DNA of 64,000 nt. Origin: Clostridium sp. CF012. GTDB taxonomy: Bacteria; Bacillota; Clostridia; Clostridiales; Clostridiaceae. Shown piece by piece: positions 56,896-64,000 of this stretch. The stretch is from assembly GCF_018861755.1 (NCBI RefSeq), contig NZ_JAHLEF010000001.1:1-64000 (forward strand), read 5' to 3'. The notes beneath the pieces were generated by a model. That model was not told where the DNA came from and did not search any database. It saw nothing but the letters and a program-made list of their open reading frames with translations. The translations under genes and the position numbers were made by a program. Within the stretch, counting starts at the first letter, position 1. Each line of letters begins with the position of its first letter.

Positions 56896-57348
56896 TTACT
56901 TTTCTAAACATTTATCACAAACACCATAGAATTTCAAACTATGATCTTCAACTTTAAAATTGTATTTTTTTTCAACAATTGTTTCTAGCTCATCAAGCAA
57001 ATCTCCCTGTACCTCTAATACTTTACCACAGTGATTGCAAATTAAGTGATGGTGTTGATGGTTCTCATCTTCATGGATAAGTTCGTATCTACTACATCCA
57101 TCATCTAAATCTAGCTTTCGAATTACATTCATTTCTTCTAAAAGTTGAATTGTCCTATAAACTGTAGCAAGACCTATTTCTGGGCAGTCAGATTTAACCA
57201 AGTCGTATAGTTCTTCCGCAGTGAGATGGCTACCTTCGCTCTTAATTATTCCGTTTAAAATAGCTCTCCTCTGCGGAGTAAGCTTATATCCCTCTTGTTT
57301 TAATGTTTCCTTTAAACTCTCAATCGTCTCTGGAGATAAATTTGACAT
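56896..57348 (-). CDS. Fur family metal-responsive repressor
   Basis: A 150-aa Fur/PerR/Zur-type regulator. The winged helix has LTPQRRAILNGIIKSEGSHL and GLATVYRTIQLLEEM. The metal site is HEDENHQHHHLICNHCGKV, with the structural zinc Cys pairs CNHC and CDKC. Fur, PerR and Zur cannot be told apart safely here. GAGAGG selects the ATG at 57348. Upstream, TTGATAATCATTTA (about 57449-57462) resembles part of a Fur box and could mean autoregulation. Confidence 0.92.
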   Translation of the reverse strand: MSNLSPETIESLKETLKQEGYKLTPQRRAILNGIIKSEGSHLTAEELYDLVKSDCPEIGLATVYRTIQLLEEMNVIRKLDLDDGCSRYELIHEDENHQHHHLICNHCGKVLEVQGDLLDELETIVEKKYNFKVEDHSLKFYGVCDKCLEK

Positions 57349-57506
57349 ATATGTACCTCTCTTCCACAAATATCATTTGGCCTAACAAAATAAAATATAT
57401 ATACTATACTATACTATTATTTTAATACTTTATCGCGATATTGTCAATTGATAATCATTTAGCTTCAAGAAAAAAGATAAATTGTATGAAAATTCACCAA
57501 ATTTGA

Positions 57507-57764
57507 TTAATCTTCCTCAGAAAAAATTGTTTCATAAGCTTCCGAAATCATTTCAAACTCTTCATCGTCTTCTATTGTTACTAAGATATCATTACCCTCT
57601 GCATCCTTATCAATTCTTAATGCTATTGCATCAATATCCTCTTCGCCAGTTGGTGCAACTATTATATATTCCTTATCCTCAATGTCTAATTTAGTTAGTA
57701 CATCAAATTCTATTTCATTGCCCTCTTCGTCATTTAATAATATAGTTTCAACATTGTTATCCAT
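57507..57764 (-). CDS. DUF1292 family protein (YrzB-like)
   Basis: An 85-aa very acidic protein, MDNNVETILLNDEEGNEIEF at the start. It is the small conserved partner gene between ruvX and mltG in Firmicutes (YrzB). Its function is unknown. GGGAG selects the ATG at 57764. Acidic residues make up much of the C-terminus (TIEDDEEFEMISEAYETIF). Confidence 0.9.
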   Translation of the reverse strand: MDNNVETILLNDEEGNEIEFDVLTKLDIEDKEYIIVAPTGEEDIDAIALRIDKDAEGNDILVTIEDDEEFEMISEAYETIFSEED

Positions 57765-57836
57765 TTTATTTTCTCCCTTCAATCATATAATTATTATTAT
57801 CTTAGTTTTATATACACATTTTGTAAACAAAGTAGG

Positions 57837-58256
57837 TTATAGACGTGTCCCTAAACTATCTAAATATCCTTGCAAAATGAATGTAGCTGCAATTTTATCT
57901 ACAATTTTTTTACGTTTTGACCTAGATAAATCACCCTCTAGCATCACTCTATTAGCAGCTACTGTAGTTAATCTTTCATCCCACATTTTTATTGGTAAAT
58001 CTAAGGTTTCTTTTAGCTCTACGCAAAAGCGTTGAACCTTTTCCCCTTGTGGTCCTACAGTTCCGTTCATATTTTTAGGAAGTCCAGAAACAATAGTTTC
58101 TACACCATATTCCTTGCATATTTTATCAATTTCTTGAATATCTAAAACTATGCTTTTTCTTTTAATTGTTGTGATTCCTTGTGCTGTTAGTCCTAAAGGA
58201 TCGCATACAGCTACTCCTATTGTTCTATCTCCAATATCTAAACCTAATACTCTCAT
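57837..58256 (-). CDS. ruvX: Putative pre-16S rRNA nuclease / Holliday junction resolvase-like YqgF
   Basis: A 139-aa RNase H-fold nuclease needed for final trimming of the 16S rRNA 5' end in homologs. It shows [22 protein letters not shown] with catalytic Asp, [15 protein letters not shown] and [19 protein letters not shown] precedes the ATG. It lies in the conserved alaS-ireB-ruvX-yrzB order. Confidence 0.95.
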   Translation of the reverse strand: MRVLGLDIGDRTIGVAVCDPLGLTAQGITTIKRKSIVLDIQEIDKICKEYGVETIVSGLPKNMNGTVGPQGEKVQRFCVELKETLDLPIKMWDERLTTVAANRVMLEGDLSRSKRKKIVDKIAATFILQGYLDSLGTRL

Positions 58257-58311
58257 TCACATACTCCTTTAATAATAGCTTAATTAATCTATTGCATAAC
58301 CATTAAAAAAT

Positions 58312-58334
58312 AAAATGCCCCTAGGGGCATTTTA
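58312..58334 (-). terminator. ireB terminator
   Basis: A perfect 10-bp stem, AAAATGCCCC/GGGGCATTTT, with a TA loop, overlapping the ireB stop codon. The T-run after it on the minus strand is short. Confidence 0.65.
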
Positions 58335-58589
58335 TTTTTTAATGTCTAGATAAGATTTCAAAACTTCTTCTAAGATTTCATCCCTCTCTAGCTTTCTTAC
58401 TAACGCTCTTGCTCCATTGTAATTCGTTATATATGTGGGATCTCCCGAAATCAAATAACCTACCATTTGATTTACAGGGTTATATCCCTTTTTTATAAGT
58501 GAATTATATACGTCAGTCAAAATAGTTTTTGTTAAATCTTTTTTATCTTTTACAAAATCAAATTGGACTGTATTTTGATTAGTATCCAT
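58332..58589 (-). CDS. ireB: IreB family regulatory phosphoprotein (DUF965, YrzL)
   Basis: An 85-aa protein, [19 protein letters not shown] at the start. IreB is a substrate of the IreK Ser/Thr kinase in Enterococcus and affects cephalosporin resistance; DUF965 members are conserved beside alaS. Thr residues near the N-terminus (TKTILTDVY) are possible phosphosites. AAAGGGG lies about 9 nt before the ATG at 58589. Confidence 0.93.
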   Translation of the reverse strand: MDTNQNTVQFDFVKDKKDLTKTILTDVYNSLIKKGYNPVNQMVGYLISGDPTYITNYNGARALVRKLERDEILEEVLKSYLDIKK

Positions 58590-58771
58590 TGTATACACCC
58601 CTTTCCTCATTATAAACTAAATACTGCAAAATATATATTTTAAATATATCAGCACTGAATCTTCTAATATATTACAGTTTTTCAGTTACAATAATTCCAT
58701 AATTACATACTAACGATAATTAATTTACTTATTACTAACTATATTATAAAACAACTGTTGCAAAAAGTATA

Positions 58772-61414
58772 CTATTTTACAAAGGTTTCAATTATAGAAG
58801 GTACATTATTTATTGCCTCGTCTAATTTTTCTGGAAGCTTTCCACCTGCTTGAGCCATGTCCGGTCTACCACCGCCACCACCACCAGCAATTTTAGCAAC
58901 TTCTTTAATTATTTTTCCACAGTGGATACCACTATCTATAGCGGACTTAGATGCCATTGCAACAAATTCCACTTTATCATTTGAGGTACTTCCTAGTACC
59001 ACTATGCCATCACCAAGTTTATCACGAAGTTTGTCAGCTAATTCTCTTAGTGCATCACCATCAATACCTTTAACAGCTCCACAGATAACTTTAACGCCCT
59101 TAATTACTTTAATGTCATCTAAAATTTCTTCAATTGAAGAAATAGCTAACTTGCCTTTTAAGGATAGAATTTCTTTTTCTTTGTCTTTTAATTCTGCCAA
59201 TTGAATTTGTAATTTATTTGTTATGTCTTTTTCTGAGCATTTTAATGTACTAGCAATTTCTTTTATTAAATTATTTTTATCTTCTAAATATTTTATAGAA
59301 TTACTACCTGTTATAGCTTCAATTCGTCTAACTCCTGCAGCTACTCCTGCTTCAGATAAAATTTTAAATAGACCAATTTCTCCTGAGTTTCTTACATGAG
59401 TACCACCACAAAGTTCCTTACTATATGCTCCAACAGACACTACTCTAACATCCTCTTGATATTTTTCATCAAATAAGGCTATAGCTCCACTTTCCTTAGC
59501 TTTTTTTATTGTCATAACATTAGTTTCTACCTTATATGACTGCATAATATTGTTATTTACAATTTCTTCTACTTCAATAATTTCTTTTTCCGTCAGTGCA
59601 GAAAAATGAGTAAAATCGAATCTTAATCTATCTTCATCTACAGAAGATCCTGATTGATGAACATGATCCCCTAAAACTCTTTTCAATGCTTCTTGTAGCA
59701 TGTGAGTCGCAGTATGATTTCTAGAAATTTCAGTTCGTCTTTCCTTGTCAACCTTGAGAGTTACGGATTCATCTGTTTGTAATGCTCCTTCTAGAACCTC
59801 GACAAAGTGTACAATCTTACCTGAAGCATTTTTTTGACAATCGTAAACCTCTGCCTTGAAATTATCATTAAAGATTACTCCTCTGTCGAAAGTTTGGCCT
59901 CCCATTTCAGCATAGAAAGGAGTAACTTCTGTTACGATAATACCTTTTGACCCCTTTGTTATCTCAGAAACAAGTTCTTCGCCTACAATTATAACTTTAG
60001 CCACAGCTTGCAATTGAGTTTTATCATACCCATTAAAGTTTGTTTCTATATCTTTAGGAATTAAATTTAGTTCATTTTCTCCATTACCCATATAATTTGA
60101 ATGTCCTCTAGCGGATCTTGCTCTTTGCTTTTGACTTTGCATTTCACTATTAAAACCCTCTAAATCAATGCCTATTCCAGCATCTTCTAGAATTTCTTCT
60201 GTAAGTTCATATGGAAAACCAAAGGTATCGTATAATTTAAAAGCTTTGTCACCACTTAAAACTTTGTTTTTACTGCTTTCAAGCTCTTCTATATAAGCTT
60301 TTAAAATATCCATACCAGAATCTAAAGTTTCTGAAAATCTTTCCTCTTCAAGTTTTATAACCTTTTTAATATAACCTGCTTTTTCTTTTAATTCAGGATA
60401 TGCTTTAAAGGAATTTTCAATAACAGTGCTACAAAGTTTATTTAAAAAGGAATTTTTAATCCCAAGTAATTTACCATGTCTTGCTGCGCGCCTAAGTAAT
60501 CGCCTAAGAACATAGCCTCTTCCCTCATTAGATGGAAGTACCCCGTCACTAATCATAAAAGTTGTGCTTCTAACATGGTCTGTTATAATTCGGAGTGATA
60601 TATCCTCTTTACTGCTTACTCCATATTTTACTTTTGACACCCTTGAAACTTCTTCTAAAATATTTTTTATAGTATCTACTTCAAAAATGCTATTAGTACC
60701 TTGCATTATGGCAGCTATTCTTTCAAGTCCCATGCCTGTATCTATGTTGGGATTCTTTAATTTGTTATAGTTACCCTGTTCATCCTTGTCAAATTGGGTG
60801 AATACTAAATTCCAAAATTCTATTACCCTATCTTCATTTCCTGCCTTAACAAACTCTTCTGCAGTTTTTATTTGGCCTAGTTCTACATTTCTATCAAAAT
60901 GTATTTCAGAACTTGGTCCACAAGGTCCCTGACCTATTTCCCAAAAGTTATCTTTTCCTAATCTAAAAATTCGTGCAGCATCAATATCCGTATTTTTACT
61001 CCATATATCAAAAGCTTCGTCGTCCTCTAAATATATAGTTACATATAAATTTTCTTTTGGTATTTTTAAAACCTCTGTTATATACTCCCAAGCCCATGGA
61101 ATCATTTCTTTTTTAAAATAATCTCCAAAAGAAAAATTTCCAAGCATTTCAAAAAAAGTACCATGTCTTGAGGTCTTTCCTACATTCTCGATATCGCCTG
61201 TTCGAATACATTTTTGACAATTAGTTATTCTAATACTCGGTGGTGTTTGTATCCCTGTAAAATATGGCTTAAGTGGTTGCATACCTGCATTTACAAGTAA
61301 TAAACTGGCATCATTTTTAGGCACTAGAGGAAAACTCTCCAGTCTAAGATGATCTTTACCTTCAAAAAATTTGAGAAAGGATTCTCTAATTTCATTTAAT
61401 CCTAAATTTTCCAT
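58772..61414 (-). CDS. alaS: Alanyl-tRNA synthetase
   Basis: The complete 880-aa enzyme. The class II catalytic domain starts [20 protein letters not shown] and includes [18 protein letters not shown] and [17 protein letters not shown]. The editing domain has zinc ligands HTATHMLQ and CGGTH, and the C-terminal DHHA1 domain ends with the glycine-rich [22 protein letters not shown] precedes the ATG. It is controlled by an alanine T-box leader. Confidence 0.98.
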   Translation of the reverse strand: MENLGLNEIRESFLKFFEGKDHLRLESFPLVPKNDASLLLVNAGMQPLKPYFTGIQTPPSIRITNCQKCIRTGDIENVGKTSRHGTFFEMLGNFSFGDYFKKEMIPWAWEYITEVLKIPKENLYVTIYLEDDEAFDIWSKNTDIDAARIFRLGKDNFWEIGQGPCGPSSEIHFDRNVELGQIKTAEEFVKAGNEDRVIEFWNLVFTQFDKDEQGNYNKLKNPNIDTGMGLERIAAIMQGTNSIFEVDTIKNILEEVSRVSKVKYGVSSKEDISLRIITDHVRSTTFMISDGVLPSNEGRGYVLRRLLRRAARHGKLLGIKNSFLNKLCSTVIENSFKAYPELKEKAGYIKKVIKLEEERFSETLDSGMDILKAYIEELESSKNKVLSGDKAFKLYDTFGFPYELTEEILEDAGIGIDLEGFNSEMQSQKQRARSARGHSNYMGNGENELNLIPKDIETNFNGYDKTQLQAVAKVIIVGEELVSEITKGSKGIIVTEVTPFYAEMGGQTFDRGVIFNDNFKAEVYDCQKNASGKIVHFVEVLEGALQTDESVTLKVDKERRTEISRNHTATHMLQEALKRVLGDHVHQSGSSVDEDRLRFDFTHFSALTEKEIIEVEEIVNNNIMQSYKVETNVMTIKKAKESGAIALFDEKYQEDVRVVSVGAYSKELCGGTHVRNSGEIGLFKILSEAGVAAGVRRIEAITGSNSIKYLEDKNNLIKEIASTLKCSEKDITNKLQIQLAELKDKEKEILSLKGKLAISSIEEILDDIKVIKGVKVICGAVKGIDGDALRELADKLRDKLGDGIVVLGSTSNDKVEFVAMASKSAIDSGIHCGKIIKEVAKIAGGGGGGRPDMAQAGGKLPEKLDEAINNVPSIIETFVK

Positions 61415-61480
61415 AATATCTCCTCCGTTTATTTATCATATTTTTGTTGTAGAATTCAAAAGCTTATAATTTTCTATAAT

Positions 61481-61697
61481 AAAAAAACCTTCACTTCCCT
61501 AAAACAAGGGACGAAAGTTTTCCGCGTTACCACCCTAATTATACCGCCATATAATTAATATAGATTAATTACACTGCAATATCTCTCAAGAGACATGGTT
61601 CAAAGATAGCTTCAATATGTCTAGCAAGAAGTTTTCACCAACCACTTCCTCTCTATATGCACAAATATATTTACTAGTTCTTATCATCACCAAGTAT
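61481..61697 (-). promoter_or_regulatory. T-box riboswitch (alanine) of alaS
   Basis: On the minus strand the leader shows GGTGATGATAAGAACTAGTA (stem I base with AGTA box), GGTTGGTGAAAAC in the stem I apex, a GAAGCTATC specifier region with GCT (Ala), and the conserved T-box AGGGTGGTAACGCGG. The factor-independent terminator is CGTCCCT...AGGGAAGTGAAGG followed by seven T (61481-61487). Uncharged tRNA-Ala would pair with the specifier and T-box and prevent termination. A promoter, TTGAAG-18-TATAAT, lies just upstream near 61715-61743. Confidence 0.95.
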
Positions 61698-61779
61698 TAA
61701 ATTATATTACTATATTATAGCATATTTTACCTCAACTCTTCAATATATACAATACATAAAAAAAATATATTTGTAAAGT

Positions 61780-62808
61780 TTAAAACAAATAATAGTTTAA
61801 GTCCTTGTATATAACTTTAATCACTACTCCTAGCGGCACTGCTAGGATCATACCTAAGACCCCTCCAACATTTCCACCTACCAGTAATAATATTATTACT
61901 GTTAAAGGATGCATACTTATACTATCTCCAATTATTTTTGGTGATAATATGTCCCCTTCAATTTGTTGAAGTACAAAAAAACACAACACTACATATAAAG
62001 CTGTTTTAGGGGAAATTAAAAGCCCTATTAAAATAGCAGGTATTATCCCAAATATGGGTCCGAAATAAGGTATTATGTTGAAAATTCCATTTATTAAGGA
62101 AAGTATTAAAGGAAAATCGATTTTCAAAAAAATCAAAATAAAAAAACTTGCAACAGTTATGAATCCACATAAGATAAGTTGACTTATGATATATTTTCCC
62201 AAGACCTTATCAATGTCCTCTATGATTTTCTTTATTACATTTCTACTCTCTGGCGGGAAAATTATTAATGACTTATTGATCATATTTTCACTATCGCTTA
62301 AGAAGTAGTATATTATTAAAGGCGAAACCATATAAGTTATCATATTTTCACCAAGGCTCATGATAGAATTTAATAATTTATCAAATATTACAATTATTTG
62401 GCCATTTGCTTTGTTATATATGGTGTTTATAATACTACTCATGATTTTATTTTTGTTTAACACTTTTATCTTCATATTTATATTAGTCAAATAATTTCCT
62501 AAGTCATTAATTGACTTATCCATATTTAAACTTTCACTAAACAAGGCCGGAATAAGCAACATAAATGATAATAATACTAAACCTGCTAAACCAACTATTA
62601 TTAAAGAAGAAGCTACTTTTTTATTTAAACCTTTTTTAATTAAAACCATATACAGAGGTCTTAGTATATAAGATATAATGAAAGAAATAAATACTAAATT
62701 TATTAATTGTTTAATAATAGATATTTTCATTGCCATAGTGATTATAATTACCAAAATAATAATACAGATAATAGTAATGCTCAATTTTCTTTTGTTAATT
62801 TTTTTCAT
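61780..62808 (-). CDS. AI-2E family transporter (TqsA/YdiK-like membrane protein)
   Basis: A 342-aa integral membrane protein with about seven or eight helices. The UPF0118 signature regions are SLINGIFNIIPYFGPIFGIIPA and EGDILSPKIIGDSISMHPL. Members export signal molecules or ions; the substrate is unknown. The ATG overlaps the end of the PRC-barrel gene by 14 nt, with GAGG upstream. Confidence 0.92.
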   Translation of the reverse strand: MKKINKRKLSITIICIIILVIIITMAMKISIIKQLINLVFISFIISYILRPLYMVLIKKGLNKKVASSLIIVGLAGLVLLSFMLLIPALFSESLNMDKSINDLGNYLTNINMKIKVLNKNKIMSSIINTIYNKANGQIIVIFDKLLNSIMSLGENMITYMVSPLIIYYFLSDSENMINKSLIIFPPESRNVIKKIIEDIDKVLGKYIISQLILCGFITVASFFILIFLKIDFPLILSLINGIFNIIPYFGPIFGIIPAILIGLLISPKTALYVVLCFFVLQQIEGDILSPKIIGDSISMHPLTVIILLLVGGNVGGVLGMILAVPLGVVIKVIYKDLNYYLF

Positions 62809-63301
62809 TGGCTTTTTCCTCTACAAAAAAATTATGTGGAACGCTTTTAAAAGAGTACTCATTACAATTTGGAATGTATAAAAGATTTTCTTCACCAAGA
62901 ATAAGTTCATTTATTAGCATTATTCTTTTTCCTCTAAGTAAATTTATAATAAATCCTGAAGATACTATGATACCCTTTATATCAAAGGTATCATGAGTAA
63001 AAGTAATCTCCTCCACCATACCAAATATATTATTACATTTGTCTATTACATCCATATTAATAAAGCTATGCAAACATAAATATTCATTTTTATCCACTTT
63101 CTTAACTACCATGCGCTTATTGGAATATATAATGTCTTGTTTTAATACACTTACATTTTTATGAAAAAGTTTATAGGGCGATACTAAAAACCCAATTACT
63201 TTTCCAGCACTAAAATCTATTAACAGGTCTTTGATAAAACCAATTTTTTTACCCTCTACTGTCACAACATCCATTAATATAAAATCTTTACTTTTAAACA
63301 T
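62795..63301 (-). CDS. PRC-barrel domain protein
   Basis: A 168-aa protein with two PRC-barrel-like repeats: FILMDVVTVEGKKIGFIKDL and FGMVEEITFTHDTFDIKGI. PRC barrels are small beta domains for protein or RNA contacts. The ATG at 63301 has AGGAGATATT directly before it; the 35 residues upstream in the open frame lack a ribosome binding site. It is coupled to the AI-2E gene. Confidence 0.85.
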   Translation of the reverse strand: MFKSKDFILMDVVTVEGKKIGFIKDLLIDFSAGKVIGFLVSPYKLFHKNVSVLKQDIIYSNKRMVVKKVDKNEYLCLHSFINMDVIDKCNNIFGMVEEITFTHDTFDIKGIIVSSGFIINLLRGKRIMLINELILGEENLLYIPNCNEYSFKSVPHNFFVEEKANEKN

Positions 63302-63602
63302 AATATCTCCTACATAAAAACAATTAATTATTATATAGTTATGTTTGCCAATTAGTCTAAAAATTATTACATAAGCTAAAGATAAATGTTGAAAATGAAT
63401 ATTCAACTTCAGTTTAAAACATATGCTTTTGTAAAATATTCGAATAATTATATTGATATACTATATGATTGAATAAGGAAATCTAGTGTTTTGCCTTCGA
63501 AATATATAAAATAAGACTTTCGTTTTATTCACTATTTTGTTAATTCAAATCATTCCTGAGTATCTTGCTTATGAATATGTAAATATTTGAAACAAACTCT
63601 TT

Positions 63603-63830
63603 TTTTCTTAGAGAATGCTAACAAAAGTATATATCGCGTAGAATGCGTTGAACAAGCCATAGTAATTCACAATTTATTTTATTTTCAGATGCGTAAAGAA
63701 ACCCGTATGTCTGAGCGAAGCGAGTTTACGGGTTTTAGCATTTGCGAATAAAATAAATTGTAGAATTACTTAGCGACGTGAACGCATTCCTAGCGATATA
63801 TACTTTTCGTTATAGCATCCTCTAAGAAAA
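63603..63830. repeat. 228-bp near-perfect palindrome (possible structured RNA or palindromic element)
   Basis: Positions 63603-63649 (TTTTCTTAGAG...GAATGCGTT) are repeated in inverted form at 63781-63830 with few differences. An inner arm, about 63662-63705 (AGTAATTC, ACAATTTATTTTATT, ATGC, ACCCGTA), pairs with about 63725-63772. The centre is GTCTGAGCGAAGCGAG. An internal loop at about 63650-63660 versus 63773-63780 breaks the stem. It codes for no protein and starts 10 nt after the iscU stop on the minus strand. The adjoining 63302-63602 shows no gene. Confidence 0.8.
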
Positions 63831-63839
63831 AATTCCATT

Positions 63840-64000
63840 CTATTTTAAATCATCTTTCCAAAGCTCAAGATTCTGTGCCCCTCTATAATTATTTATTGCA
63901 TTATGTATAGTTTGTTCTGCCAGCACTGAGCAATGCACTTTTGAGGATGGTAATCCTTCCAGAGCTTCAATAACTGATTTATTGGTTAGTTTCCATGCCT
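63840..64000 (-). CDS. iscU: Iron-sulfur cluster scaffold IscU/NifU-like, 3' end only
   Basis: The last 53 residues of a gene running off the window. They read AWKLTNKSVIEALEGLPSSK and VHCSVLAEQTIHNAINNYR and match the C-terminus of IscU/NifU scaffolds, including the third cluster Cys in HCSVLAE. It stops with TAG. An iscS gene would be expected further upstream, outside the window. Confidence 0.88.
   Translation of the reverse strand, partial: AWKLTNKSVIEALEGLPSSKVHCSVLAEQTIHNAINNYRGAQNLELWKDDLK

Noticed and set aside
57482-57694. 70-aa plus-strand ORF rich in Leu and Pro
   Set aside because: Antisense to the DUF1292 gene, whose acidic codons produce this composition.
1-64000. CRISPR array, rRNA genes, prophage
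   Set aside because: No regularly spaced repeats, no rRNA sequence and no phage structural genes were seen. The only structural RNA genes or elements are tRNA-Pro, the alaS T-box and the unexplained palindrome.

Overview
The window is AT-rich DNA of a low-GC, anaerobic, spore-forming Firmicute, most likely Clostridium sensu stricto. The evidence is the spoIVA, spoIIGA-sigE and sigK genes, an oxygen-sensitive iron-sulfur 2-hydroxyacyl-CoA dehydratase-type reductase, clostridial gene order around alaS and ftsZ, and strong GGAGG ribosome binding sites with many GTG and TTG starts. Almost every gene is on the minus strand. Start codons were moved wherever a Shine-Dalgarno sequence clearly picked an internal start.

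Region 1 (1-9.4 kb) is accessory. It holds a chemoreceptor, a double-cubane-type reductase, a 3.3-kb segment bounded by 51-nt inverted repeats (GNAT acetyltransferase plus a broken transposase of about 640 aa), a divergent HxlR regulator / iron-sulfur flavoprotein / small monooxygenase cassette, and a HAD phosphatase. Region 2 (9.5-20 kb) has htpG behind a perfect CIRCE operator and a complete histidine operon, hisZ-G-D-C-B-H-A-F-I-E. Region 3 (20-26 kb) has a NifX-like protein, decayed transposon and PAP2 remnants, a sulfur amino acid cluster (PLP lyase with a polar amino acid ABC importer), a UDP-sugar epimerase, and the remnant of a UDP-glucose dehydrogenase gene.

Region 4 (26-32 kb) has tRNA-Pro(GGG), spoIVA, gpsA, der and a radical-SAM/PDZ protein. 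Region 5 (32-40 kb) is the phosphate regulon: phoP-phoR, then pstS-C-A-B-phoU and a second, divergent PstS-like lipoprotein, with 11-bp-phased PhoP boxes ahead of pstS. Region 6 (40-51 kb) is division and sporulation: pgeF, nrdR, a YlmC-type protein, sigE, spoIIGA, ftsZ, ftsA, pilT, aroE, sigK and a class B penicillin-binding protein. Region 7 (51-64 kb) is the conserved alaS-ireB-ruvX-yrzB-(fur-typA)-mltG-trmR-U32-udk block, with an alanine T-box ahead of alaS, preceded by a PRC-barrel protein, an AI-2E family transporter and the 3' end of iscU.

Most of the window is ordinary core chromosome. The items most worth a second look are a 228-bp near-perfect palindrome just downstream of iscU (63603-63830), the inverted-repeat-bounded segment at 3616-6975 whose repeats have a reversed 9-nt core, the internally deleted ugd remnant beside an intact UDP-glucuronate epimerase gene, the HxlR electrophile-type cassette, and a small family of dispersed palindromes.
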